From Achatina immaculata (taxonomy: Eukaryota > Mollusca > Gastropoda > Stylommatophora > Achatinidae): a stretch of DNA of 64,000 bases. Under the pieces are notes generated by a model. The model did not search any database and was not told the origin of the DNA. It was given only the letters and a program-made list of their open reading frames with translations. Location of the stretch: contig CM019697.1 in the NCBI GenBank assembly GCA_009760885.1, positions 32,924,096 through 32,988,095 on the forward strand, written 5' to 3'. The translations under genes and the position numbers were made by a program. Numbering within the stretch: position 1 is the first letter of the stretch; each line of letters opens with the position of its first letter. Shown here one piece after another: positions 1 to 10,905 of this stretch.

Positions 1-232
1 TATATGTTTTCTAGGGGATATGGAGTTAGGGTCCATATTTTCTAGGGGATATGGTGTTAGTGTTCATATTTTCTAGAGGATATGGTGTTAGGGTCCATAT
101 TTTCTAGGGGATATGGTGTTAGTGTTCATATTTTCTAGGGGATAAGTGTTAGGGTCCATATTTTCTAGGAGATATGGTGTTAGTGTTAATATTATCTGGG
201 GGATATGGTGTTGGTGCCCATATTTTCTTTGA
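1..232. repeat. 31-bp tandem array (alternating dimer)
   Basis: About seven copies of a 31-bp unit (core CATATTTTCTAGGGGATATG) run from the window edge. Copies alternate between an ending in AGGGTC and one in AGTGTT, so the true period is a 62-bp dimer. The array is probably cut by the window start. No coding role is seen. Confidence 0.85.
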
Positions 233-243
233 CCTGTAGGCAC

Positions 244-440
244 ACTAGAGGGTGATGTCGTCAGCGCCACGGCCTGGCCAACTTTCCTTCCCCAGCTCCA
301 GAAGGAGTCAGGTACCTATTTCTACAGCCTGGGAGACTTGGGCATCTCCGGCCGACATCGAACCTCCGAACCTCTCCATGAGACTAGTCCACTGCGTCGT
401 ATTAAATCCTGACGGTCAGGGCGTGACACGTGGATGATAC
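244..440 (-). mobile_element. SINE-like dispersed repeat, possible
   Basis: This GC-richer stretch shares a core (GGTACCTATTT then a TAGAGGCTGGG-type motif) with 44,690-44,895, where the same core follows a tRNA-like head on the minus strand. I infer a diverged SINE copy. No clear A and B boxes survive here. Confidence 0.3.
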
Positions 441-762
441 TTTTACAATTCTTCACTTAAGATCTAACGTTAGTCAAGTTACGCTGAGTTTGGAATCGAC
501 TAGAGTGTGTAGAAGGCGAAGAACTGAAGAAGGCGAAGATTTGTAAAATGTAAAAAGCGTAAAACAGAGTAAATGCAAAACTGATGAGATCTGTAAAACG
601 GAGTTTGCTCAGTTCAAATCCTGACTCTATTTAAAAAAAACTGTGAAATGTTTGAATTCACCATGATTCATTCGAACAATTAATCAGTTTCTCATTAAAA
701 TTATACAAAATCAGTTAATCAGTTTTTCATTAACAATATACACTGCGGTTCTTCATTGAAAT
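441..762. other. Unassigned AT-rich sequence
   Basis: No gene, RNA or clear repeat is seen. A B-box-like string (AGTTCAAATCC) lies near 612-622 but has no convincing A box upstream. Confidence 0.5.
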
Positions 763-966
763 CAGTGGTGGATTTCCTGTTAGGCTAGTCAGGCTTAAGA
801 CTTGGGGCCCAGAAGACACGGGGCCCCGCGTTAAGACAACAAAATTCTCCAAATACGTGTTAATGTTTCATTCATTTTATGTCAGGTTATGAATGGTTTA
901 AGTATGAGTGGGCCGGGCCCTAACAAACGCTCAGCCCTGGGGGCCCCCATGTGGTGGTGACCAGTG
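763..966. mobile_element. hAT-like MITE, possible
   Basis: The left end CAGTGGTGGA resembles hAT termini, and the right end reads CACTGGTCAC on the opposite strand. The flanking octamers ATTGAAAT (755-762) and ACTGAATT (967-974) agree at 6 of 8 positions, as expected for a decayed 8-bp hAT target-site duplication. The interior is rich in GGGCCC-type strings and non-coding. The terminal match is short, so this is tentative. Confidence 0.35.
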
Positions 967-2485
967 ACTGAATTATGATTGAAGACACGACGCAAGAAAT
1001 ATCAAAGGATGTTTGTGCTGTAGAGAGAAATAGTTTCGTAACTTCCGTGTTTACAGGAAGCGCAAGTCACTAGCTAAGATTTGTTTGTTTGTTTCCCAGC
1101 TTTGTTTGTCATTTTCATTTCGTAAAATATTTCCTTTCATTTCCCTCCCCAGCTTTCCTCTATACATATGTTTCAGGTTTCCTCCTTTTTTTTTTTGCGC
1201 CATTTCCGTAAGCCTTTCAATTGGAAGTTCTAAGAATTTCCCTTTATTTCTTTTCCTCGCTCACTTTATGGGATTAGCTCCTGTCAGACATGTTTGATCG
1301 CAATTTTTTTTTCCGGAGCAAGCGAGATAACTCTAAGCCTGCGCTTGGATCTAATAAAAATAAAATAAAAATGAAAATCTCACACACACACGAAGAAAAA
1401 ATGTCTGAATGTACACGCTTAGCATGATGACCACAGCATATATGGATGCTTGTTTTTAACTTTTCCGGTATTTTAAAAATTAGAAATCCCAGCAATGGAA
1501 TAAACCTATGATTACGGTGATTTCAATGGCTAAAGTTTTCACAAACCCTTGTAGGCTACGATTATTTTCAAGTTTCTAGTAAATGTCCTTATTGTCCAAC
1601 CATAGATTCAATACGTACTGAATGTGATTCTTTTAACAGACGCAGGGATTGAAACACAAGCTTTCAGTCTGATAACGAATGGCCTATAGCTTTAAAAATA
1701 AATCTTGTAGTGGGCCCATGAAATCAGACTTGTTGGCAGTCTCTTCTATCATGAGGACACACGTTAATCAATACCAGGTCGGCCACGTTGAATTAGGGCA
1801 TCAGTCTTATGTTCCCCCCGATTGCATCATCAAGATGTAAAACAGGGTCTTTTCCAGCATTGATTTACTGATTCGAGAAACTGCATCACTGCTGGAACAG
1901 AATATGCTATTATACTAATTAATATTCCAGATAATACAAATCAATTATTGCATACAACCACTTCGTCAAGGGCCATTTTAATTGGCTTCGAGAGCTCTTT
2001 CTGCATGCGGCGTCACTCATTCCGCCTTACCTGCTATGGAGAGAATTCTAAGGTTCCGCATCGAGAAAATGTGATGCAAGCCGAAGTCTCCTACTTGCAC
2101 GCACCAGCGTATGAATAATCGAGTGAGTGACGTCATCGTAGAAATATATCCTATGCCAATGTCCGTCACGTGTGTACACCTGGATTAATAATGAAAGATT
2201 AATAATGAAAAATAAACTTTGAGTTTAAAACTGAGCGAGTATATGATAGCAGTGAAAGAAGGGCACGAACCTTGGGTAAAATAAAATAAAGAAAGATGCT
2301 AATTGTTATCCATATTACAATACACCCAAATGTAGTATATTGTAACACCATATGCCATCTTTTATGTAGAGTCTAATCTTTCGACAGTGCTCCCGGATCT
2401 TTCTGCTTTTTCTTTCCAAGATGGATAATTCTTGCCGTGTGAGCTGATTGCAAAGATAACGATTAAGTTATTTCACTGTTAATAA
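967..2485. other. Unassigned intergenic or intronic sequence
   Basis: AT-rich sequence with short T- and A-runs and a small (CA)n near 1,380. Reading frames are short and low-complexity, and none resembles a known protein. No splice-bounded conserved segment was recognised. Confidence 0.5.
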
Positions 2486-2489
2486 GCTC

Positions 2490-2772
2490 GAGTGAAAAAG
2501 AAAGAGAGGCCGACCAAAGGCTACTTGACCTAGATCAGTAAAAGCAGAGACGAGTATCATGCAGCACAGCTGGGGCACGTACAGAGACGAGTATCATGCA
2601 GCACAGCTGGGGCACGTACAAAGACTTCGACGGACCGTGAGAGGTGGAGAATTTGTTGCTGCCCTGCAAGACATCATAAGGCGTACTGGCCAGTGATTAC
2701 ATAGTGATTACTTAGGAGATGGATGGATGGATGGATGGATGGATGGATGGATGGATGGATGGATGGATGGAT
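2490..2772 (+). mobile_element. LINE 3' end with (ATGG)n tail
   Basis: The plus strand encodes, across a frameshift, the C-terminal tail typical of many molluscan LINE ORF2 proteins: a basic RPTKGYL segment, a QLGH/ARTK stretch and a closing AALQDIIRRTGQ followed by a stop. A 37-bp piece is tandemly duplicated inside it (about 2,537-2,610). Directly after the stop and a short spacer comes an (ATGG)n microsatellite (2,718-2,772), which I read as the element's 3' tail. It is a dead copy. Confidence 0.5.
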
Positions 2773-3812
2773 AATGAATATAGGATGGTAAACTTCCTCG
2801 AGAATAACGAATACATCTTCTATCTCTGTTCTCTCATTTCTCTTATTCGGCACTCGCTCTTACGGTTGATATCAATACCCAAAATTTTAGAACAAAGGGT
2901 ACGCATTAGACGTAGAAAAAAAAACTTTACTGCCAACGTCTCCAGTTCAAAAAAAGCCCTTCAAACTGTAAAATTTAACATCACATTCCAGAAAATCATT
3001 CACACCAAAGTAGGAAGTGAAAAGAGCATGCAGGCTGAGATGTGCGTGCAGACAGGCTCAATGACAAGGGCAGCTACTCACTCGCGAACGTTCTTCTAAT
3101 ACATAAAACACTGTATGTAACAGTTATTAGAAGCCATCCGTGACGCTGTAAAAATTCTATGTACGTCTACTGTCCCCATATATTCTAGCTATGTACATGT
3201 GAGCTTTTAGGGTTAAAACTGAACATAGAAATTGAGTATATACTCTCCGCCTTTAAAAAATGTACTGCTTTTATTTATTTATTTATTTATTGAGTCATAA
3301 GTCGCTGTGCTAGGTTTAAAATGCATAAAATCACAGACTTCACGTTTCTCATCAATTTACTGACAAAAACTTGCTGTATTCTTAAACACGACACAGTTTA
3401 GAAGCGGTTCATCACCAGTTGTCATGCCCAGGTCGTTCTGTTGGTCTGGTCATGTCTAATAAGGATAGCGCCAATGTTGGGATGCATGTTTTGCAAGTCA
3501 GCGGAGTGAAGTCTCCGTTGCACAGTGTTTGCGCTAACAAGTCCTCGAGTGCCAGGTGCATGTGCTACTGTCTGAGTTACTGTTTGCTAATTGTTGCTTT
3601 GGCGTATTAATAGCAATTAGAAATCTTGAGCTCGTGTTGTTACACGAGATTGGTCAGGCTTTGGGCGGTCATTTGTGGTACCTGTTGCCTAAAATCGCTG
3701 GTTCAGCCTCAGTACAGTCGAATGGTCCCTAACGTGTCTGGTAACCTCTCTGGTCATCCTTCCGCTGCTGGGCATACCAACAGCTTACCACTACTTCTGT
3801 GATAACAATCTT
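2773..3812. other. Unassigned sequence
   Basis: Nothing recognisable as a gene. There is a short (TTTA)n near 3,269-3,290. The open stretch at 3,419-3,610 is cysteine-rich but matches no family I know and has no supporting signals. Confidence 0.45.
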
Positions 3813-5970
3813 CTTACATCTTACATCCTTACCGTGCCGATAAACGTCACATAGGGCTCGCATGGTAGATGGGCAAGTTTCTCTGTTTTCGGCAAGCTTT
3901 TCAACCTCATCAAGGGATTTTATGCCTGCTAATTTGGCCTCGTTTAACAATGTACTTTCTGGAGTTTCATGTGGTCGACTTCTTTTTCTTCGGCCTGTTA
4001 TGTTCCACTTGATAGCTTTGTGATAGTTTTGGGATTTTCTATTTCTTCTATTCACGTCACTGATATATGTCAAACTCCTTTATCTGGTGCCATACGAGAC
4101 AGGTTGTTGTTTGTTCATCTGCCTTATTTCTGCCTTGTTCTTGAATTAGTTCCACTTTATATCGAGTATTTTCCTTAGGCATTTGTTTTTAAAAGTCTTC
4201 CTTAGGCATTTGTTTTTAAAAGTCTAATTTTTTGTCTATTTCTTTAGTTGATTTCCAATTTTCACGTGCATAAATGAGGGTGGATATTACATTTGAATTG
4301 AATAATCTTAACTTGGTTTTTGTGCTTATAACTTTAGAGTGCCATATGTTCTCAAGATTCTTGAAGGTCAATGCTGCTTTTGCAATTCTGACTTTCTTTC
4401 TTGTGTCACCATCCTGGTCTATGTAGCTGCTGAGGTATGCAAATTGGTTTACTTCTTCAATAACTGTTCCTTCTACGTATATTTTTCCATTTTGATTAAT
4501 GGAAAGTTTCATTACTTTTGTTTTGTCCTTGTTAATTTCAAGTCCTATTTTGCTAGCCGGTGAGGACAGGGAATCTGTTTTTTCTTGCTTCGAATTCACT
4601 GATAAAGATTTATGTCGTCCGAAAAATCAAGATCTTCTAGTTGTGTCCCATGTACCCAATCAATGCCCGTTTTACCTGTGCAACATTTTCATTATGAAGT
4701 CTACGGCAATTCCATAAAGCAAGAGAGATAGTATACATCCTTGTTACACGCCTGTTTCAGTCTGGAACCATTCACTCATTCCTTCTTCTGTTTTGACTGC
4801 ACAAACATATCCATTGTAGAGGTCTCTAATGATGTTGACAATCTTAGATGATATTCCATATATTCTTAAAATTCTCCACAATGAATGTTTGTGTATGCTA
4901 TCAAATGCCTTTTTAAAGTCTATGAAATTCAGGAATAATGGTATTTGCTTTCCAGTGTGTTCTTCAAGTATTATTCTTAGAGTAAAGATCTGGTCGAGAC
5001 AGCTTCTCCTTTTATGAGATCCCGCCTGTTCTTCTCTCACTGCAGCATCCATTATATCTTTAATTCTATTCAGAATGACTTTGCAAAATACTTTTGACAC
5101 AACTGATAGTAAGGTTACTCCTCTCCAATTATTACTGTCGCTAATGCTGCCTTTTTATTGGGGGGGAGGGGGTATTTAGCAATGATTCCTTTTTTCCATT
5201 TAGAAGGGACCTTTTCTTCTTTACAAACTTGTTAAACACTCTCTGTTGTTGGCTCATGATGTTTTAGCATTCCGGCTGTTATTTCCTCTTCACCTGCAGC
5301 TTTGCTGTTAGCCATTTGATTCACTGCTGTTTCTATTTCGTTCAATGTAATTTCATCAAAGTTTACATTTAGTTGTGGGACTGGTAAGTCGGTTTCAAGG
5401 TCTATCAATTCTTTTGAGTGTGGTCGATTAAATATTTCTTGGACGTGTTCGGCTCATCTTTGCTTTTGATCTTTACTTGATGTTAATAGTGTGCCAGTTG
5501 TGCTAAAGATTGGTCTTTCTTTAGATGTAATAGTACGTCTTTGCCTCTTTTGTATGTTATACTGAGTTTTGCTGTCTCCTGTTTTTGCTGCTTCCTCTGC
5601 TTGTTTCGCCATATTGTCTATGTATTCTCTTTTATCTCTTCTAGCTGCATTTATTTTTACTTTATTGTCTCGTCCTGTGTATGTTCTTTTTGCCAGATCT
5701 TTTCCAAGATCTATCTTTTTACGTTCAACGTGGCTAATTTGGCTCTCGTCTTTCATGTATCTATTTCCATGTGTTTTTCCGATATTTGTTTTTTGCAGTC
5801 CAGCGCTTGTTTTTGCTGCTGTGGTTATGGTTGTCCAGTAAGAGTTCCATAATTCATCTATATCTATCTGCTCTATCTCACTGAGTGCTGCAAAATGATG
5901 GGTAACTTTCAGATTGAAATTCCTGCTAGTATTTTCTTGTTGTAGGCTGTGGCTGTTTATCTTTCTGAGT
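3813..5970 (-). mobile_element. RTE-type LINE, longest copy (family A), decayed
   Basis: Read on the minus strand from 5,970 down, this is the 3' half of a non-LTR retrotransposon ORF2. First comes the basic linker after the endonuclease (5,454-5,756; RRDKREYIDNMAKQAEEA). Then comes the reverse transcriptase with the finger/palm motif FIDFKKAFDSIHKHSLW (4,744-5,100) and a following WFQTETGV. The segment that would carry the catalytic FADD box is missing or corrupted. After it come the thumb and C-terminal segment (4,216-4,599; STLIYARENWKSTKEI) and the extreme C-terminus LAENRETCPSTMRALCDVYR (3,729-4,073). The element ends in a short (ATGTAAG)2 tail at 3,813-3,830. Multiple frameshifts and stops make it a pseudo-copy. 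The RT motif with the WFQ...GV string is typical of the RTE clade; the clade call is an inference. Confidence 0.85.
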
Positions 5971-6003
5971 ATTGATTTCTTCTGTTAGCTTTATATATAT
6001 ATA

Positions 6004-6092
6004 TATCTTATATCTTTCCCGTGCCGTTAAACGTCACATAGGGCTCGCAAGGTACTTTGCCAATATTTGCTGTTTTCGGGAAGCTTTTCAAC
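6004..6092 (-). mobile_element. RTE family A, 3' end fragment
   Basis: The last ~90 bp of the same family as 3,813-5,970: minus-strand GAGGTTGAAAAGCTTCCCGA through ALCDV to the tail next to (AT)n. It is fused directly to a piece of a different LINE (6,095-6,788), so this is a mosaic or a nested remnant. Confidence 0.75.
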
Positions 6093-6094
6093 CT

Positions 6095-6788
6095 CATACA
6101 TATATTGTCATTTGCCTTTTTCTCGCTCTTGCTGCCCAGGTGAGCCCTCTATTGCTCAACATCCTTTCTGTTGTTCTTCTCCATGTCTCCTTCGGTCTAC
6201 CCTTACTTCTCTTCCCCTGTGGCGTCCATCTTAGTGCTATTTTTGGTAGTGAGTTGTCATTCATCCAGAGCACATGTCCCAACCATCGCCAGCGTCTTTC
6301 CTCAATAATTGTTGTCAGTGGCTTCATCTGCATTTCTGCCAACAAGATGTTATTTCTTATGGTGTTTGACCAAAATATTCTTCTAATTCTTCGTAAACAT
6401 TTAGTCTGGAAAGAATTCAGCTTGTTTTCTATGGTTTTGGTAGTTTCCAGCATTCACTTCCATAGAATAGTACACTTAGAACACTACTCTTAAATATGCC
6501 ACTCATTTGCCTGCTCTAATATTTGTCTAAGTACAAATATGTGGTCTATGCATGATCTTCCTTTCCTAAATCCTGCCTGCTCTTTCCGAAGTTTTCCCTC
6601 AAGCGCTGGTACAATTCTGTTGATGATTATGCGGCAGAATACTTTACTGGCGAGTGGCAGGAGGGCAATGCCTCTCCAGTTCCCACAATCTCTGAGGTCA
6701 CCCTTCTTTGGCAGTTTTACTACAAGGCCAGTTTTTCACTCTTCTGGGGCTTTTTCTAGATCCCAAATTTGTTGTAGTATTCGACAGA
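6095..6788 (-). mobile_element. LINE fragment (family F) with RT core deleted
   Basis: On the minus strand the distal part (about 6,510-6,780) encodes the start of a reverse transcriptase (KLPKKGDLRDCGNWRGIALL, then EQAGFRKGRSCIDHIFVLRQ). It then jumps straight to the post-catalytic segment (LYGSECWK) and the C-terminal RRWRWLGHVLWM and RPKETWRRTTERML motifs (6,094-6,453). The RT core between these is absent, so an internal deletion of several hundred base pairs has occurred. The 5' side abuts an (AT)n repeat. A second copy of this family is at 47,655-47,905, also beside (AT)n. Confidence 0.8.

Positions 6789-6841
<53 letters not shown>
6789..6841. repeat. (AT)n microsatellite
   Basis: About 26 AT dinucleotides at the truncated 5' edge of the LINE fragment. 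Confidence 0.95.
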
Positions 6842-6844
<3 letters not shown>

Positions 6845-6892
6845 AATAGAGAATATGTGACTGTTTAAATACAAGTAAAAGTACATGGAAAT

Positions 6893-7344
6893 ATCTTCAG
6901 AGAACTCTAGCCAGAGTAATTGTCTCTTACCTGCCCAGGATGAGCTTTTCAGAGAACTTTAGCAAGAGAAACTGTCTCTTACCTGCCCAGGATGAGCTCT
7001 TCAGAGAACTTTAGCAAGAGAAACTTCTCTTACCTGTCCAGGACGAGCTTTTCAGAGAATTTTAACAAGAGAAACTGTCTTTTATCTGTCCAGGATGAGC
7101 TCTTATAGAACGTTGCCAAGAGAAACTATTTCTTACCTGTCTAGGATGAGCTCTTCATAGAACGTTGACAAGAGAAACTATTTCTTACCTGTCTAGGATG
7201 AGCTCTTCATAGAAAGTTGACAAGAGAAACTATTTCTTACCTGTCTAGGATGAACTCTTCATAGAACGTTGCCAAGAGAAACTGTTTCTTACCTGTCTAG
7301 GATGAGCTCTTCAAAGAACGTTGCCAAGAGAAACTGTTTCTTAC
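6893..7344 (-). repeat. 52-bp minisatellite carrying repeated splice donors
   Basis: Eight extra copies of a 51-52-bp unit extend from the splice donor of the FBXL16-like exon into its intron. On the minus strand each unit contains GAGCTCATCCTAGACAG (the end of the exon) followed by GTAAGA and about 34 bp of intron. The GT dinucleotides fall at 7,343-7,344 (the exon's own donor), 7,291-7,292, 7,239-7,240, 7,187-7,188, 7,135-7,136, 7,032-7,033, 6,981-6,982 and 6,929-6,930. The copy at 7,084-7,085 reads AT instead of GT. Divergence rises with distance from the exon, which suggests the array grew outward from the true donor. Confidence 0.9.
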
Positions 7345-8789
7345 CTGTCTAGGATGAGCTCCTCTAGAATGGCAAGGTCGCAAGCTACATACTCCAGAGA
7401 GGCGTCCGTGACCCTGGAACACCAGGATATATCCAGGCTTTTCAGCTTCTTCATGTTCTCGGCAATGATCTCTATCCCATCGTCCGTGACCTTACTACAG
7501 CCGGACAGGCTAAGAACTGTTACGTTAGGCAGGGAGTGGATGATGTTGACCACGCCGTGGTTCGTGATCTCCCAGCATGACCTGAGCCTGAGGATGCGTA
7601 GAGACGAGTTCAGCTTACAGTCAAAAAGTGCAAGGCCGTTATCGGTGACGTGATATGCTTGGAGGTTCAGCTCGTGGAGCCCCGGCAGCAGCTGAGCAAT
7701 AGCGCCGATGGTGTCGTCCGCAATGTGAATACAGTCTGCGATTGTCAGCACCGCTATTTTGGGGTTTAGAGACCCCCATAACCCTGAAGCTGTCACTTCG
7801 TTACAGTTTGAGAGTTCCAGTTTGCTTATACACGGCATCTTGCGGAACAAGTTCTCCAAGGCGCTGTCGGAAAGGTTCGAGCAGCGGATACTTACTGCTC
7901 TCAATTGTTTCTTACTAGCAGACATGCTGTTGACGAGATCTGTAATGTCTTTGTCTGTAGCGCCTACAAAACACACTTGATCAAATCCTCTATGCTGGAA
8001 ATTTTCCAAGCACGGCTTACGTATAGAAGCATCATGTCCCCAATCCTTGAAGTTAAGCACGGGCATAACCCCGACCCAGTAAACGCTCTGGTAAAGCACG
8101 GACTTCCATTTCTTACACACCTGGCACATTTTTCTTCTATCCTCTGAAGGGAAATAGAAAAAGAAACGGCTGATGAACGCATCGTCCATCATTAACTCGT
8201 GTATAGTTTCTGGTTTCACCGTCCATTTTTGTCCCGTCATGCTCATGTTGAGTTTCCGGATCCGGCAGGCTATTCCCGCCTTTGGCGTGCCAACGAGTTT
8301 CGTCTGCGCGAAGATGCCGTCTTTCCCTACCCGCTTGGGTTTCCCGTTGTGACAAGACGGGTCTCCATTTTGCTGTTGTTTGGTGTGAACGGCGTTATGA
8401 TCTGCGTTGTTGGCAACTATAATCTGGTTGGTCTGCGCTGATGACACCGCTAACGGTGATGGCGTTTTTGCCAAGGCTGAAGAGATTGGAAACGAGGATG
8501 TCACAAACTTACTTCCAGATGTTCTAGTATATTCTCGCCTGTTCATGGGCGGAGACGATGATTTTGTTGGGAACATGCGAGAGGTAGAGTTAGGGGCAGC
8601 GTTCTCCTCTGAGTGTACGACACATTTCGACGTCCGAGTGGGGGTGGACCCTGTTTTGTTGTCCTCTGTTGACGACAGTTTGTTGCTTTCTTCTTGTGAG
8701 CTCGTACTTGATGGGGACTGCTCCCTGTGGAAGCGGAGTCCACGAATTCCGTTAGAAATCTCCATGTAAGCTTTTCTTATAGTAGACAT
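7345..8789 (-). CDS. FBXL16: F-box/LRR-repeat protein 16-like, large 5' exon (partial gene)
   Basis: Encodes the first ~481 residues of an F-box/LRR protein. FBXL-family proteins usually act as substrate-recognition subunits of SCF ubiquitin ligases; for FBXL16 a role in modulating PP2A or other SCF complexes has been reported, so function here is by family only. Counting from the ATG at 8,789: residues 1-195 are a Ser/Thr/Asn-rich disordered tail; an F-box-like segment follows at about 198-244 (FYFPSEDRRKMCQVCKKWKS, then VLYQSVYW); leucine-rich repeats run from about 296 to the end, including LQAYHVTD, SCWEITNHGVVN and LSLSGCSKVTDDG, which are strongly FBXL16-like. The exon ends in ...EELILDR with a CAG|GTAAGA donor after the second base of the Arg codon (phase 2). 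The frame stays open upstream to 8,852 but only via non-ATG codons in a repeat. An ATG at 8,765 is an alternative start, and a splice acceptor near 8,816 (TTGTCCAG) is possible. The remaining ~100 residues expected from the family were not found in the window. Confidence 0.9.
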
Positions 8790-8821
8790 AACGTTCACGA
8801 CATTCGCTTCTGCTGGACAAG

Positions 8822-9040
8822 TAATAGGAGTAGTCTTTGCTGTACCAAACAAGCGAGTAATCCTTGCTGTACCAAACGAGGGGGTAATCCTTGCTGTACC
8901 AAACGAGGGAGTAATCCTTGTTGTACCAAACGAGGGATTAATCCTTGCTGTACCAAACGAGGGAGTAATCCTCGCTGTACCGAACTAGACAGTATTCTTT
9001 TGCAGAAACGAGGGAGTAAACTTGTATGTACAGAACTAGG
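8822..9040. repeat. 27-bp minisatellite upstream of the FBXL16-like start
   Basis: About six good copies and one or two decayed copies of a 27-bp unit (TAATCCTTGCTGTACCAAAC on plus). On the gene's strand each unit holds TTTGGTACAGCAAGG, which includes a weak acceptor-like TACAG. The copy nearest the exon (about 8,822-8,850) is continuous with the open frame, so the array borders or forms the exon's 5' boundary. Confidence 0.85.
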
Positions 9041-10020
9041 GAAAATTCCTTCCGTTCAAATCGTGGATAGAGTTTTTGCTAGTCAAATGATAGCGGGTAC
9101 ATAAAATGTTGACACAAATTTTTAAGAAATCTATTGTATTTCTATGTTATATTTTAAAACTTTCATTAAGAAATATTTCTTCATTCGTCAATAGATGTAT
9201 TACATAATTCAATTTACACGTCAGAAAAATTACGATAACTTTAAAAATTGTTAATGTTTCGGGAAGAAAATAAGCAACAAACACGGCGGGAAGATTTAGA
9301 TATTATGTTCCTAAAAACATAACCCAAGCGCCGAAGATAACACTTTGTTCATGGGCCTTAACCGCTGAAGATAACACCATGTTCATTTGTGTCAGACTCC
9401 AGAATAGCCACGAATTCCGTTCTGCGCCATAAATGCTGATTGGGTCTTTTGATTTTGCTGACGAAGGAATGTATGTGTATCACATCCAGAAGAGACGCAA
9501 TGATACCTTTACATGTAGTTGTTTTATATGTAATTTGATGAAGTCATTCCCTGCAAGGAAAGAGAAATAATGCTGGTTATATATCTCTATTATCCATGAA
9601 AGAGAAGATAAAATAATGGAAAAGATAAGGACAGAAGAAAGGAAGAAATAGAACGGAACCTGGCAGGATTTATGAGATGTCTTAAGGAGTGAATGCATTA
9701 AGAAACTGAAAACACAATGTAGAAGAAACAGACTATAAGCTTAAATATAAGGAACAATACATAGGAAACAGACCATAAAGCGAAAAGATAGCAGATTAGA
9801 TAAATACTTTGTCAAGGAAAAAAAAGAGAGACAAAACCAACAAGAGTATGGAGAATTGTACAGAAGGAAGAAATCTTCACCAGATTAAGTAAAATCAAGA
9901 TTAAGAAATGACAAAGGAAGAGAGCCGAAGAATAAAAGAAAACTGAGGTAGAGAAAAGAGCTAAGTAGAGAATGACATTTTTAGGAGAGATCGTAGCACG
10001 TGTTTTCGTATCACTTTGAC
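9041..10020. other. Unassigned sequence, probably 5' of or intronic to FBXL16-like gene
   Basis: AT-rich, with a short imperfect duplication around CGAAGATAACAC...GTTCATG at 9,333-9,386 and a purine-rich stretch at 9,590-9,960. No TATA-type promoter or upstream exon could be supported. Confidence 0.45.
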
Positions 10021-10200
10021 CAAGGTTTCTCAACGACGCCCGTACAGCCCCCAATGGGAGAGGACCACGTCGAATTTCTGGAGACCCGAATTAAAAGAGA
10101 TAAACTGCATTTTGTGTACTCATAGGACGGCGGGTTAGAGCACGCGAAATAAGGGCAAATTTTAATACACAAAAAGGGTCTAGGAGATTGAGAAACACTG
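10021..10200. mobile_element. 180-bp hAT-like MITE
   Basis: Ends match as inverted repeats: CAAGGTTTCTCAA on the left, and CAGTGTTTCTCAA when the right end is read on the minus strand (11 of 13). The form is that of hAT-superfamily termini. The flanking octamers ACTTTGAC and ATACAGAC agree at only half the positions, so the target-site duplication is weak. The interior is non-coding. Confidence 0.5.
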
Positions 10201-10720
10201 ATACAGACAATGCCAAACTCGAAGAGACATGCACACATTTTAGACGCCATCATGAAAACAATAGCAACTTTTCCGATTATTTGAACATTTTAAAGCTTGC
10301 GATGCCTTTTTGAGTGGCTCTTGTGCGCTAAAGATAAAAGAAAGAACGTTGAGGACGTTCTGAATACAGAATTATTCCTGAACACCCGTTTATTTATATA
10401 GTAGCTTCAGTCATGTGACGCGAACAATGTTCCCGCAAAGCTGAGCAGTTGGAGGCCTGTGGTTCAGTTTACATAGACACAAATACACATAAAGGTGAGA
10501 AAGAATGGCGAAAGAGGTAATGAGATGAGCATGTAGAAATGTAAAACAGTAATACATCAATATTTCGGCGATATGTCTGTATCAAGGACGCTTTTAAAAA
10601 AAAATACTGAAACAACAAAGAAGAACAAAAACAGCACTTACCTGACAGAGATCCTCTTTATTAGGTCAAGCGAGTAATGGCGAAACAAGTAACGTCCTAA
10701 CCAAAAAAAAAAGGGGGGGG
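10201..10720. other. Unassigned sequence
   Basis: No gene seen. It ends in a short A-run then G-run (10,703-10,720) directly before the tRNA-like SINE head. Confidence 0.5.
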
Positions 10721-10905
10721 TGTTAGAGGGCCGAGTGGATAGCGCACTGTTTCTCGTGGTAGGTGACTACTCGTCTGCAGTTCGAGTCCTAGGCTATTCT
10801 CTAGTCATTTCTCTTTTTCTGACGTCTAAAGTTATTTTGTTCTAGTAGTTTTCGAATGCTAACCATACAACATTGCCAAACCACTTTACTGTGCGAAAGA
10901 CTTGT
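10721..10905 (+). mobile_element. tRNA-derived SINE
   Basis: The tRNA-like head has an A-box-like GGCCGAGTGGATAGCG and a B box AGTTCGAGTCC about 40 bp further on. The tail contains CTAACCATACAACATTGCC and ACTTTACTGTGCGAAAG, shared with copies at 41,646, 47,931 and 49,745. The anticodon region is not a convincing tRNA cloverleaf, so this is a retroposon rather than a tRNA gene. Confidence 0.7.

Noticed and set aside
5972..6493. 173-codon plus-strand frame
   Set aside because: Antisense to the clearly recognisable minus-strand LINE ORF2.
1..7344. C-terminal exons of the FBXL16-like gene downstream on the minus strand
   Set aside because: Searched by eye for the remaining LRR motifs; only LINE remnants and unassigned sequence were found. 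They may lie beyond the window.
7759..8769. Plus-strand frames of 73-120 codons over the FBXL16-like exon
   Set aside because: Shadows of the conserved minus-strand exon.
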